64,000 nucleotides of DNA, from positions 203,955-267,954 of the forward strand of contig NZ_BJKN01000003.1 in the NCBI RefSeq assembly GCF_006538365.1, read 5' to 3'. Numbering within the stretch: position 1 is the stretch's first letter; every line of letters starts with the position of its first letter. Below the pieces are notes generated by a model, which saw nothing but the letters and a program-made list of their open reading frames with translations, was not told the DNA's origin and did not search any database. This stretch comes from Moorella sp. E308F (GTDB lineage Bacteria; Bacillota; DSM-521; Neomoorellales; Neomoorellaceae). Position numbers and translations under genes: made by a program. Shown in pieces: positions 19,562 through 28,869 of the stretch.

Positions 19562-20374
19562 ATCGGCGTTATCTACGTCATTTCCGATTCGTTAGGGGAA
19601 ACGGCCGAATATGTGGCCCGGGCGGCGGCCAGCCAGTTTGACGGCGGCGAGCTAGACATCCGCCGGGTACCCTATGTGACCGACGCCGAGCACCTGGAAG
19701 AGGTCATCAACGAAGCGGCACAGGAACAGGGCGTTATTGCCTTTACCCTGGTCCTGCCAGAACTGAAAAAGCGGCTGCTGGAACTGGCGGCAGAGCGGGG
19801 TCTGACGGCCGTAGACCTGCTCGGCCCCCTGATGGATGCCATTGCCCGGGCGACGGGGGTGCAGCCGCGGCTGGAGCCGGGCCTCATCCGTCGTCTGGAC
19901 GAGGATTATTTCCGCAAGATGGAGGCCATCGATTTTGCTGTTAAATATGACAACGGCAAGGATACCCGGGGCCTCTGCCATGCCGACCTGGTGCTTATCG
20001 GCGTTTCCCGGACTTCCAAGACGCCGGTGTGTATGTACCTGGCCCACAAGCGCCTGCGGGCCGCCAATCTCGCCCTGGTGCCCGAGGTGCCCCTGCCCGA
20101 AGAATTGCTTTCCCTCCCAGCGGAAAAGATAATAGGGCTGACCATAGATGCCGAAAAACTGTACCAGATTCGCCAGGAACGCTTGAAAACCTTGGGTTTG
20201 CCGGGGCAGGCCGACTACGCCACCCGGAGTCGTATTGAACAGGAACTGGCCTATGCCCGTAAAGTCATGGACCAGCTGGGCTGCCCGGTGATTGATGTTA
20301 CCAATAAGGCCGTTGAAGAGACGGCCGGTAAAATACTCCAAATTTATTATCGGAGGGAAGGTTATGGCAAGTAA
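19562..20374 (+). CDS. ppsR: Pyruvate,phosphate dikinase regulatory protein (kinase/phosphorylase)
   Basis: About 270 residues, DUF299 family: a bifunctional enzyme that inactivates PPDK by ADP-dependent phosphorylation and reactivates it by phosphorolysis. The N-terminus [19 protein letters not shown] and the P-loop-like [17 protein letters not shown] are diagnostic. No ATG, GTG or TTG lies at the expected position. A near-perfect SD (AAAGGAGGG, 19547-19555) points to ATC 19562 as the initiator. The alternatives GTG 19529 and TTG 19517 lie before the SD, inside ccpN. It overlaps ppdK by 11 bp. Confidence 0.88.
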   Translation: MGVIYVISDSLGETAEYVARAAASQFDGGELDIRRVPYVTDAEHLEEVINEAAQEQGVIAFTLVLPELKKRLLELAAERGLTAVDLLGPLMDAIARATGVQPRLEPGLIRRLDEDYFRKMEAIDFAVKYDNGKDTRGLCHADLVLIGVSRTSKTPVCMYLAHKRLRAANLALVPEVPLPEELLSLPAEKIIGLTIDAEKLYQIRQERLKTLGLPGQADYATRSRIEQELAYARKVMDQLGCPVIDVTNKAVEETAGKILQIYYRREGYGK

Positions 20375-23015
20375 AAAGTATGTCTACCTGTTCAGCGAGG
20401 GTAGGGCCGACATGCGGCGCCTCCTCGGCGGTAAAGGCGCCAATCTCGCCGAGATGACCAACATCGGCCTGCCTGTGCCTCAGGGGATTACCATCACCTG
20501 CGAGGCCTGCAATGAATACAACCGCCTGGGCCAGCAGTTCCCGCCCGGTCTGGAGGAGGAAGTTGCCGCCCGCCTTAAAGACCTCGAGGCCATCAACGGC
20601 AAAAAGCTCGGCGACCCCGAGAATCCCCTGCTCGTCTCCGTCCGTTCCGGGGCGCCCGTATCCATGCCCGGCATGATGGACACCATCCTGAATCTGGGTT
20701 TAAACGACGAGTCGGTTAAGGGCCTGGCCGCCCAGACGGGTGACGAGCGCTTTGCCCTGGACTGTTACCGCCGCTTCATCCAGATGTTTGGCAATGTGGT
20801 TCTGGGAATCGAACATAACAATTTTGAAGCTGTCCTGGAAAAACATAAAGAGCGCCTGGGCGTCAAATTCGACAACGAGCTGACCCCGGAAGCGTTGCGG
20901 GGAGTTATTGCCGAGTACAAGGATGTCGTCAAGAGCCAAAGCGGCCGCGACTTCCCCCAGGACCCCCGGGAACAGCTCTACATGGCCATCCGTGCCGTCT
21001 TCAACTCCTGGAACAATCCGCGGGCCATCGTCTATCGCAAAATCAATAAGATTGCCGATGACCTGGGCACCGCCGTCAACATCCAGACCATGGTCTTCGG
21101 CAACATGGGTTCCACCAGCGGTACCGGCGTGGCCTTTACCCGCAACCCGGCCACGGGCGAGAAGGGCGTCTACGGCGAATACCTCATCAATGCCCAGGGC
21201 GAGGACGTGGTGGCCGGCATCCGCACTCCCAAACCCATCAGCACCCTGAAAGAAGAGATGCCGGAAGTTTACCGCCAGTTTGAAGATATCTGCCAGCTCC
21301 TGGAGAAACACTACCGCGACATGCAGGATATCGAATTTACCATTGAGAAAGGCAAGCTCTATATCCTCCAGACCCGCAACGGTAAGCGTACGGCGGCCGC
21401 GGCCGTTAAAATCGCCGTCGATATGGTGAACGAAGGCCTGATTACCAAAGAAGAAGCGGTCCTCCGCGTCGACGCCGATCAATTAGGCCAGCTCATGCAT
21501 CGCCGCATCGACCCGAAGGCGAAACTCGAAGTGGTGGCCAAAGGCCTGCCGGCTTCTCCTGGCGCCGCCTGCGGCCAAGTGGTCTTCGACGCCGATGAAG
21601 CCGAAAAGATGGGCCTCGACGGTCAGAAGGTCATCCTGGTGCGTACCGAAACCACCCCGGACGATATCCACGGCATCGTCCAGGCCCAGGGCGTGCTCAC
21701 GGCCCGGGGCGGCATGACCAGCCATGCAGCCGTGGTGGCCCGGGGCATGGGCAAACCGGCCGTCACCGGCTGCGACGCTATTAAAATTGACGTAGAAAAC
21801 AAGCGCTTCTTTATCGGCGACCTGGTGGTTAAAGAAGGCGATCTCATCTCCATCGACGGTTCCACCGGTAACGTCATGCTGGGTGAGGTCCCCCTGATAG
21901 ACCCGCAGCTGACCGGTGAATTTGAAACCATCCTGGAGTGGGCCGATTCTTTCCGCCGGCTCAAAGTTCGCGCCAATGCCGACACGCCGGAAGACGCCAA
22001 GAGGGCCCGGGAGTTCGGCGCCGAGGGCATTGGCCTCACCCGTACCGAGCACATGTTCATGCAGGTCGACCGGCTGCCCGTTGTCCAGGAGATGATCCTG
22101 GCTAAGACCAAAGAAGAACGAGAAGCGGCCCTGGCCAAGCTCCTGCCCATGCAGCAGGGCGACTTCTACGGCATCTTGAAGGCCATGGAGGGCCTGCCGG
22201 TGACCATCCGGCTCCTCGACCCGCCCCTGCACGAGTTCCTGCCCAATATTGAAGAGCTGCTGGTGGATGTCACCCGGCTGCAAGCGACAAACGGCGATCC
22301 CAAAGAGCTGGAAGAAAAACAGGCCCTCCTGCGCGAGGTGCGGGCGCGGCACGAATTTAACCCCATGCTGGGCCACCGCGGCTGCCGCCTGGGGATCACC
22401 TACCCGGAAATCTACGCCATGCAGGCCCGGGCCATTTTCCAGGCTGTCGCCCAGCTGGTAAAGGAAGGGATCAAGGTTCTGCCGGAAGTGGAGATCCCCC
22501 TGGTCATCCATGTCAACGAGTTAAAGCGCCTCCACGAACTGGTGGATGAAGTGGCCGCGGCTGTCAAGAAGGAGACGGGCGTTGACTTCGAGTACAAGGT
22601 CGGCACCATGATCGAAATGCCGCGCGCCTGCGCCACAGCCGATGAAATCGCCAGGGAAGCCGAGTTCTTCTCCTTCGGCACCAACGACCTCACCCAGACC
22701 ACCTTCGGCTTCAGCCGTGACGACGCCGAAGGCAAGTTCCTGCACCAGTATGTGGACGAGAAGATCCTGAAAGAGGATCCCTTCATCGTCCTCGACTGCG
22801 ACGGGGTGGGCAAATTCATGAAGATGGCCGTCGAACTGGGCCGCAGCACCAATCCCAAGCTGGAAGTCGGCATCTGCGGCGAGCACGGCGGCGAACCCAG
22901 CTCGGTGGAGTTCTGCCACCAGATCGGCCTGAACTACGTCAGCTGCTCACCCTTCCGGGTGCCGGTAGCGAGACTCGCCGCCGCTCAGGCCGCGTTGAAG
23001 GAAAAGAAGGACTAA
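20364..23015 (+). CDS. ppdK: Pyruvate,phosphate dikinase
   Basis: 883-residue PPDK that interconverts pyruvate + ATP + Pi with PEP + AMP + PPi. It has an N-terminal ATP-grasp domain and a central phosphohistidine domain with [17 protein letters not shown], where H454 is the phosphocarrier and the preceding Thr is the usual regulatory phosphorylation site. The C-terminal PEP/pyruvate TIM barrel contains [19 protein letters not shown] 20364 follows GGAGGGAAGG. With ccpN and ppsR it forms a transcriptional and post-translational control unit for gluconeogenic carbon flux, fitting an autotrophic acetogen. Confidence 0.98.
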   Translation: MASKKYVYLFSEGRADMRRLLGGKGANLAEMTNIGLPVPQGITITCEACNEYNRLGQQFPPGLEEEVAARLKDLEAINGKKLGDPENPLLVSVRSGAPVSMPGMMDTILNLGLNDESVKGLAAQTGDERFALDCYRRFIQMFGNVVLGIEHNNFEAVLEKHKERLGVKFDNELTPEALRGVIAEYKDVVKSQSGRDFPQDPREQLYMAIRAVFNSWNNPRAIVYRKINKIADDLGTAVNIQTMVFGNMGSTSGTGVAFTRNPATGEKGVYGEYLINAQGEDVVAGIRTPKPISTLKEEMPEVYRQFEDICQLLEKHYRDMQDIEFTIEKGKLYILQTRNGKRTAAAAVKIAVDMVNEGLITKEEAVLRVDADQLGQLMHRRIDPKAKLEVVAKGLPASPGAACGQVVFDADEAEKMGLDGQKVILVRTETTPDDIHGIVQAQGVLTARGGMTSHAAVVARGMGKPAVTGCDAIKIDVENKRFFIGDLVVKEGDLISIDGSTGNVMLGEVPLIDPQLTGEFETILEWADSFRRLKVRANADTPEDAKRAREFGAEGIGLTRTEHMFMQVDRLPVVQEMILAKTKEEREAALAKLLPMQQGDFYGILKAMEGLPVTIRLLDPPLHEFLPNIEELLVDVTRLQATNGDPKELEEKQALLREVRARHEFNPMLGHRGCRLGITYPEIYAMQARAIFQAVAQLVKEGIKVLPEVEIPLVIHVNELKRLHELVDEVAAAVKKETGVDFEYKVGTMIEMPRACATADEIAREAEFFSFGTNDLTQTTFGFSRDDAEGKFLHQYVDEKILKEDPFIVLDCDGVGKFMKMAVELGRSTNPKLEVGICGEHGGEPSSVEFCHQIGLNYVSCSPFRVPVARLAAAQAALKEKKD

Positions 23016-23063
23016 CTGGAACAAAAGGGAGAATAGTAGGAAAGGTAATATAGTAAAATTACA

Positions 23064-23098
23064 GGCTGCTGACTTTACACCGGTCGGCAGCCTTTTTT
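23064..23098 (+). terminator. Intrinsic terminator after ppdK
   Basis: GGCTGCTGAC pairs with GTCGGCAGCC (one wobble) and is followed by TTTTTT. It ends the ccpN-ppsR-ppdK unit and marks the boundary of the accessory segment that follows. Confidence 0.92.
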
Positions 23099-23225
23099 CG
23101 CACCTTAGCCTGAGCCTAAATTTTTTAAAAAAAATTTTATGAACCAGCAGGAGATGTTCGAAGTTTGGCGAATATGTTATAACAAAAGAACGATATCAAA
23201 CAAAATAGCACATCATGGAGGCTTT

Positions 23226-23990
23226 ATGATTTCCATCCAGCGCCGTAAAATCATTATCGATAAAATTAACTCAGGCATGCCCTTAAGCGTAAGCGAGCTC
23301 AGCCGGGAACTGGGCGTATCGCCAATGACCATCCGCCGGGATCTTAGCAGCCTGGAAAAAGAGGGCCTCCTCACCCGCACCCATGGAGGGGCGGTACCTG
23401 TTCGTGGCGGAAGTGCTGAAGAACCTTCATTCATAGAGAAAGTCAATAAATTTCCGGCTGAAAAGTTAGCAATTGCCCGTAAAGCTGCTGAGCTTATTGT
23501 AGATGGGGATACTATTCTACTTAATGCAGGTACTACCATTACTGCCCTAGCTCAACTACTAAAAGATCGCCATAACCTTACTGTTGTAACCAATACTGTC
23601 AATATTGCTATGGAACTGGCGCATAGTGAGGGCATCAACCTTGTGCTAACAGGTGGGAATATGCGTACTAAATCTTATGCCATGGTGGGTTCCCTCACTG
23701 AAAGAGTACTGCGTGAAATCCATGTCCAGAAGGCTTTTTTGGGTGTTAATGGCATAAGTATCGAGCATGGCCTTACAACACCCAATATGACCGAGGCCCA
23801 TACAAATAGCTTAATGGTTGCTGCTGCTGACCAGGTGATAGTACTGGCCGATCATTCAAAAATTGGCCGGGTAACTTTATCACGCTTTGCACCTATTTCT
23901 GCAGTTAATACTCTAATTACCGACAGTAATGCTCCTCGTGACTTTATAGAAGAACTCACCCGACGGGGCATCCAGGTAATTGTTGCTTAA
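23226..23990 (+). CDS. DeoR/GlpR family sugar-type transcriptional regulator
   Basis: 254-residue repressor. It has an N-terminal DeoR helix-turn-helix (SVSELSRELGVSPMTIRRDL, about 18-37), the LTRTHGGAV linker, then the isomerase-like effector domain with NAGTTITALAQLL and VLTGGNMRTKS that binds sugar phosphates. ATG 23226 follows ATGGAGG. From about 23.4 kb base composition becomes more AT-rich than the housekeeping genes. The gene is intact, but the operon it would control begins with a truncated permease immediately after its stop. Confidence 0.9.
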   Translation: MISIQRRKIIIDKINSGMPLSVSELSRELGVSPMTIRRDLSSLEKEGLLTRTHGGAVPVRGGSAEEPSFIEKVNKFPAEKLAIARKAAELIVDGDTILLNAGTTITALAQLLKDRHNLTVVTNTVNIAMELAHSEGINLVLTGGNMRTKSYAMVGSLTERVLREIHVQKAFLGVNGISIEHGLTTPNMTEAHTNSLMVAAADQVIVLADHSKIGRVTLSRFAPISAVNTLITDSNAPRDFIEELTRRGIQVIVA

Positions 23991-24582
23991 GGATGGTGCT
24001 GGCATTACGCTTGCTATGTTGAGTATAGCAAGGGGGTTTGCTTTCGTTTACACCCAGAGTAAACCTATTTTTGGCCTCCCTCAAAGTTTTAACTGGATTG
24101 GGCAGGGATATATTGGCCCTATCCCGGTTATCGTGTTGATTATGATTTTTTGTCTGGCTATAGCCCATATTGTCTTATCAAAAACCTGTTTTGGACGTTA
24201 TATTTATGCCATTGGTAGCAACGAAGAAGTTGCTAAATTATGCGGTATTAATGTTGCTCGGGTGAAGTTTATTGTTTATGTAATCAGTGGCGTCCTTTCT
24301 TCCCTGGGCGGAGTTGTTCTGGCATCGCGTTTAGCAACAGGGCAACCAGCTGCTGCCAGCGGCTATGAATTAAATGCTATTGCAGCGGTTGTTCTGGGAG
24401 GTACCAGTCTTTCGGGAGGTAAAGGCGGTATTGGCAAAACCATTATCGGTATTATGACTATTGGTGTGATTAATAACGGTTTAAGCCTGCTGCGCATATC
24501 TTCCTATTGGCAATCCATTACCATGGGTTTAATCATTATGATTGCCGTAATACTGGATAAAATAAATACCCGCAAGAAGTGA
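23980..24582 (+). pseudogene. RbsC-type sugar ABC permease, N-terminally truncated
   Basis: The frame reads LAMLSIARGFAFVYTQ, CFGRYIYAIGSNEEVAKL and a conserved C-terminal membrane region, all typical of ribose-type BPD_transp_2 permeases. Only about 195 of the usual 310-320 residues are present: the first third, with its membrane helices, is missing. Recognisable homology begins within about 15 bases of the DeoR stop, so a deletion has joined the two genes. A very short reading (GAGGAATGAAGATG..., then a stop) after it may be the start of the next lost operon gene. Unlikely to be functional. Confidence 0.8.
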
Positions 24583-24659
24583 GGAATGAAGATGTGGCAT
24601 GCTGGTAGATAGCTGCTACGGTACCGGCCCCGTCAGTCAAGACATAGAAACGTTGAAGT

Positions 24660-25045
24660 AATATCCCCGGTGGTCGAAGCCAGAAACCCCCAAAGGATTT
24701 CTCAAAAAGAGCGATTTCTAGATAGACCTAAAAGTCCAAACCTGCCCTGTCTGCCCGGGCATCAAGCCGTAAAAGTACGCCGCAACCACAAAACCAATGA
24801 GCTCAAAGCCTTTGACTTCTCTAAAAGGCGAATACCGCCGGCATCGTCCGGCCATAGAACGAAAGCAAGCCTAGATGGTGCTCCATGGGGGTCCGTAAAG
24901 CCCGCTCCTTCGGTCTGGCTAAAGTCCGGCTACAAATACTCTTTGTAGCAGCTACTATTTTAACTACAAGCGTTTAATCAAAAATCTAGGAGAAGGCGGC
25001 AGGCGCCATAAAAACCAAAAATCAATGCCTAAGGTAATAACGGTT
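24660..25045 (+). pseudogene. Relic of a DDE transposase (IS1182-like C-terminal part)
   Basis: Pieces in different frames resemble the end of IS1182/IS5-group transposases: a CPVCPGHQAVKVRRN stretch with the cysteine/FDFS region, then IERKQA, then MGVRKARSFGLAKVRLQILF and NYKRLIKNLGEGG. At least two frameshifts and stops separate them. There is no N-terminal catalytic part and no clear terminal inverted repeat. It lies between the broken permease and a broken Rpn-like gene and may be connected with the deletions around it. Confidence 0.6.
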
Positions 25046-25050
25046 GGTGA

Positions 25051-25569
25051 GATCCTGCACCTGAAATTCCAGTTAATAGAGACCTGGCTCTTCTTGAGTA
25101 TACCAGGAAATTGATTCTTGAGGAAAAAGACATCAAACGGCGAGCCGACAGCCTGTCGGTAGCCATATCAGTCGCGGAACGTTATTTTGATAGGGAAATT
25201 TTGCTCAATATCTTCCGGGAGGAATTTAAAATGCTGCTCAAAGAATCCAGCTTTGTCCAGGAATGGTATAATGAAGGCTTACAAAAAGGCCTTAGGGATG
25301 GCATGGAAAAAGGTTTAGCAGAAGGCCTGGAAAGAGGGCTGGAAAGAGGCCTCGAAAAAGGATTGGTAAAGGGCCTGGAAAAGGGCAGGATTGAGGCATT
25401 AAGGGATAGTATCCTTGAGGTCCTGGAAGAACGTTTTGGCGTCCTGCGATCTGGTATTGGCAAGAAGCTGGAGGAAATAGATGATTCGGCTGCACTGAAG
25501 TCATTATTCAAAATGAGCCTCAAGGTGAATTCCCTGGAGGAATTTGAAAAAATTCTTGGCCAGGTTTAG
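25051..25569 (+). pseudogene. C-terminal fragment of an Rpn/PD-(D/E)XK transposase-associated protein
   Basis: An open frame runs from 25051; the first start codon is TTG 25111, giving 152 residues. The middle is a helical repeat of GL.KGLEKGLE units (about residues 55-92), and the end, with LEERFGVLRSGIGKKLEEI, is like the C-termini of Rpn/YhgA-type and DUF4351 proteins. The nuclease core that should precede it is absent: the reading begins right at the transposase relic. It could still be expressed as a small repeat protein, but the lost N-terminus argues for a remnant. Confidence 0.55.
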
Positions 25570-25571
25570 AA

Positions 25572-25985
25572 AAAGCGTCGGCAGGGCTCTTCCAGAATTC
25601 TGCTGCTGCTAACCGGTCAATTATCAAGTCTTCTACCCCGATTATATAAACCTCCAGGCCGTTTATTTCCACCGTCGTCAACTTATCTAAAGAACCGTCC
25701 AGGTATTCGTCGGGTATTTCCAGTGCCAGGTCCAGCTCTTCGTGATACCAGTGCCGCTCACCGGGCCGGTGTAAAAACCCATTCTTGCAAGAACAGCCCT
25801 GGCCTGCTCCCTGCCGTTGATGACCAGGTCCATGTCTTTGGTTGCATATCTACCTAAAGTGTAAAATTCCAGCGCCCGCCCGCCTACCAGAATGGTTTTT
25901 ATAACTAAAGGTTTAAGGGCTGCCGTTAAAACAGCCAGTACCCCCAGGATTTAAAGGGTCCAGCATTGCCGCTAAATCTTTATCC
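25572..25985 (-). pseudogene. Nucleotidyltransferase-like (DUF6036-type) gene with two frameshifts
   Basis: Read on the minus strand from about 25980, the start DKDLAAMLDPLN is followed in another frame by VGGRALEFYTLGRYATKDMD, then in a third frame by HEELDLALEIPDEYLDGSLD and VYIIGVEDLIIDRLAAAEFW. This order is that of AbiEii/DUF6036-type nucleotidyltransferases with the GG...T.D.D active-site pattern. Two single-frame slips (near 25925 and 25765) destroy it. It is convergent with the Rpn-like fragment. Confidence 0.65.
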
Positions 25986-26233
25986 ATTCCATCTAAATTT
26001 TATGAATGCATATGGTAAATATTGTCAACCATTCTTGAACACATGCGTGAAAAAGTAACCCATAATGTGCAAATTTTAACAACTAACCGGTCTGACCGGG
26101 GCGATGAAAAGACGGATTTTGAGGATAAATTGTATTCCTTATACCCCTCCGTTCCCTTCCTGCCGCTTAAAGCAAGCCAGGCACGCTTTCAAACGGCCAG
26201 GATGACTTTTGGCGGCCAAAGCCTTTATTTTTT

Positions 26234-26245
26234 ATGGTATACCAT
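26234..26245. promoter_or_regulatory. Perfect 12-bp palindrome upstream of the glyoxylate operon
   Basis: ATGGTATACCAT is a perfect palindrome 48 bp before the gcl start, in the otherwise gene-free 26.0-26.29 kb stretch. It has the form of an operator for a GntR- or LacI-like regulator. A second GTATAC-like site (AGTATAC) occurs near 26269. No regulator of that type is encoded nearby. Confidence 0.4.
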
Positions 26246-26293
26246 TTAAAATAGAGGCTCAAGAGGGTAGTATACGGATGGGGGGTAAGTGTA

Positions 26294-27964
26294 ATGCTTG
26301 TGGCTGAAGTTCTCATAAAAATATTGGAAAGCGAAGGCGTTGAGGCCGCTTTTGGGATACCGGGTGCCAGCATTACGCCGGTGTATAAGTATTTGGCCCG
26401 GTCTGAAAAAATAAGGCATTACACGGCAAGACATGAAGAGGGTGCAGCCCATGCCGCCGACGGCTACACCAGGGCCAGCGGGAAGATCGCCTGCTGTATT
26501 GTTACCTCAGGACCCGGGGCGACCAACCTGGTTACAGGGCTGTACAACGCACAAATAGATTCCATACCCATGGTGGCGATCACCGGCCAGAATACCCGTT
26601 CCCAGCTTGGTAAAGAGGCTTTCCAGTGCGTCGATATAGTAAGTACGGTACGGCCTTATGTTAAAGGCGCCTGGTGCATTACCGAACCGGCCAGGGCGCC
26701 GGGTATCATCAGAGAGGCTTTCCGCGTCGCCAGGTCGGGTAGGCCGGGTCCTGTCCTTATCGACTTACCCCTGGATGTTCAGACAACTGATATACCATAT
26801 GATCCGGAGCTGGACGCTCCCCTGCCATGGGATAAGCCTAAACCGCATCCCAGACAGATTGAAAAGGCTGTAGAGATGATTTTAGCCAGCAAATCCCCCA
26901 TTATCCTTGCCGGCGGCGGGGTGATCATAGCAGGAGCTACCAGGGAGCTTTTAGAGTTAGCCGAGTACCTTTCTTTGCCAGTTGTAACTACCTATATGGG
27001 CAAGGGCAGCATGCCTCCGGACCACCCTCTTTACTGCGGCCAGGTAGGGATCCAGTGCAATACACCGTTCGGCAACAAAGCCTTCCTGGAATCTGACCTG
27101 GTTTTGGGCATCGGGTGCAGGTTTAATGACCGGCATACAGGTAACGTTGATATCTATACCCGGGGGCGAAAGTTTATCCATATCGATATAGAACCAACCC
27201 AGATAGGGCGCATCGTCAGCACCGATCTGGGCATAGTCGCAGATGCCAGGTTGGCACTGGCGGCGCTGCTGGAAGTTGCGAAAGCGAAAACCAGGAAAAG
27301 AATTCCCCGGGGCTGGGTAGCCGGGATACCGGAGCTCAGGGCACAAACCGAGCGCCGGCTGCAATTCGATAATGTTCCCATTAAGCCTCAGAGGGTGTTT
27401 CACGAAATAAACGAATTGTTGGGCGAAGACACGATTTTTACGGTCGGCTGCGGCGTTGTTCAGATATGGTCGGGGCAATTCCAGAAAATATGGCGGCCCA
27501 GGTACTACCTCCCCTCGGGGGGAGCGGGGACGCTGGGTTATGAAATCCCGGCGGCCGTAGGTGCCAAAATAGCGAATCCTGATGCCCGGGTTTGTGCCAT
27601 CGTAGGTGACGGCGGCTTTACCTTTCAGGGCGAAGCCCTGGCCATGGCCTGCCAGTATGGTGTTCCAATTATAGTCGTAATAGTGAACAACGGCTACCTG
27701 GGCCTTATCCGCCAGAACCAGGCCCAGAATTATGGCTATGAATATGCCGTAGACCTGTGGTACGGCGACGGGAAAATAGATTTTGTCCGGGTTGCGGAAG
27801 GATACGGTGCCAGGGGAGAGAGGGTAACGCGACCGGAGGAGATAAAACCGGCGCTGGAAAGGGCAATGCACGCCGACATACCTTATGTGCTTGATATAAT
27901 TGTAGAGAGAACAACACTTTGCTCCATGGGTACCAGCATTGACGCCATCCAGGAATACGAATAA
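26294..27964 (+). CDS. gcl: Glyoxylate carboligase-like ThDP enzyme
   Basis: 556-residue thiamine-diphosphate enzyme closest by eye to glyoxylate carboligase (two glyoxylate to tartronate semialdehyde + CO2). Gcl-like segments are FNDRHTGNVDIYTRGRKF followed by IHIDIEPTQIGRI, FDNVPIKPQRV and the ThDP motif GDGGFTFQGE...NNGYLGLIRQ. Unlike E. coli Gcl, which has Val at the usual catalytic Glu position, this protein keeps Glu (E48 in ARHEEG). It is about 35 residues shorter than the E. coli enzyme. The downstream hyi and glxR genes support the glyoxylate role; an acetolactate-synthase-like activity is the alternative. Confidence 0.85.
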   Translation: MLVAEVLIKILESEGVEAAFGIPGASITPVYKYLARSEKIRHYTARHEEGAAHAADGYTRASGKIACCIVTSGPGATNLVTGLYNAQIDSIPMVAITGQNTRSQLGKEAFQCVDIVSTVRPYVKGAWCITEPARAPGIIREAFRVARSGRPGPVLIDLPLDVQTTDIPYDPELDAPLPWDKPKPHPRQIEKAVEMILASKSPIILAGGGVIIAGATRELLELAEYLSLPVVTTYMGKGSMPPDHPLYCGQVGIQCNTPFGNKAFLESDLVLGIGCRFNDRHTGNVDIYTRGRKFIHIDIEPTQIGRIVSTDLGIVADARLALAALLEVAKAKTRKRIPRGWVAGIPELRAQTERRLQFDNVPIKPQRVFHEINELLGEDTIFTVGCGVVQIWSGQFQKIWRPRYYLPSGGAGTLGYEIPAAVGAKIANPDARVCAIVGDGGFTFQGEALAMACQYGVPIIVVIVNNGYLGLIRQNQAQNYGYEYAVDLWYGDGKIDFVRVAEGYGARGERVTRPEEIKPALERAMHADIPYVLDIIVERTTLCSMGTSIDAIQEYE

Positions 27965-28054
27965 TAAACAGCCGGGAGGTGATCGTCCGGGAAATAATAC
28001 GGGTACACCGGCCGTTATATTGTAAAAGTTACTTTGCACAGGAGGAATGTTTTT

Positions 28055-28843
28055 ATGCCGAAGTTCGCCGCCAATTTAACGATGCTGTTTACCGAACTGC
28101 CCTTCCTGGAACGCTTTAATGCTGCCCGTAAAGCCGGGTTTAGAGCGGTGGAGTTCCTTTTCCCCTATGAATATGCCATAAACGACATCAAAAGTTTACT
28201 TATCGAAAATAACCTCCAGGCGGTACTTTTCAACCTTCCCGCCGGCGATTGGGCAGCCGGGGAGCGGGGCATTGCCGCCGACCCCGGGCGCAAGGAAGAG
28301 TTCCGCGCCGGCGTCAGGCAGGCAGTCGAGTGGGCCGACCAACTCAATGTCCCGCGTTTGAACTGCCTGGCAGGCAAAATGAACCAGGCTTTTTCCCGGG
28401 AAGAGCACTGGCAGACGCTGATAGAAAACGTCCGCTATGCAGCGCAGGCCCTGGCCGGAAACGATTTAAAGCTGATGATAGAACCCATCAATCATTATGA
28501 CGTTCCAGGCTTTTTCCTTAATACCACGCGCCAGGCCCTGCAACTGATCAATGAAGTAAACATGCCCAATGTCTACCTGCAATATGACCTTTACCATGCT
28601 CAGAAGGAAGAAGGTAATTTAACGGTTACCTTGCGCGAAAACATTCAAAGGGTAGGACACATCCAGATAGCCGACAATCCCGGCAGGCATCAACCCGGTA
28701 CCGGCGAAATAAATTATCCATTCTTGCTGCGAGAAATTGATAACCTGGGGTATGAAGGCTACGTATCCCTGGAATATATTCCCGAGCCGGATACTCTAAA
28801 TTCTTTAGGCTGGATCACAGCTTATGGGTACAACTTGGAGTAA
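28055..28843 (+). CDS. hyi: Hydroxypyruvate isomerase family protein
   Basis: 262-residue TIM-barrel protein of the xylose-isomerase-like Hyi family, interconverting hydroxypyruvate and tartronate semialdehyde. FAANLTMLFTELPFLERF, AARKAGFRAVEFLFPY, LMIEPINHYDVPGFFLN and HIQIADNPGRHQPGTGEINY are typical, with the metal-binding Glu and His residues present. ATG 28055 is chosen because GGAGGA precedes it; an earlier TTG is in frame. Second gene of the glyoxylate operon. Confidence 0.93.
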   Translation: MPKFAANLTMLFTELPFLERFNAARKAGFRAVEFLFPYEYAINDIKSLLIENNLQAVLFNLPAGDWAAGERGIAADPGRKEEFRAGVRQAVEWADQLNVPRLNCLAGKMNQAFSREEHWQTLIENVRYAAQALAGNDLKLMIEPINHYDVPGFFLNTTRQALQLINEVNMPNVYLQYDLYHAQKEEGNLTVTLRENIQRVGHIQIADNPGRHQPGTGEINYPFLLREIDNLGYEGYVSLEYIPEPDTLNSLGWITAYGYNLE

Positions 28844-28869
28844 ATTTTTGAAAAAAGGGGTAGAGAGTA

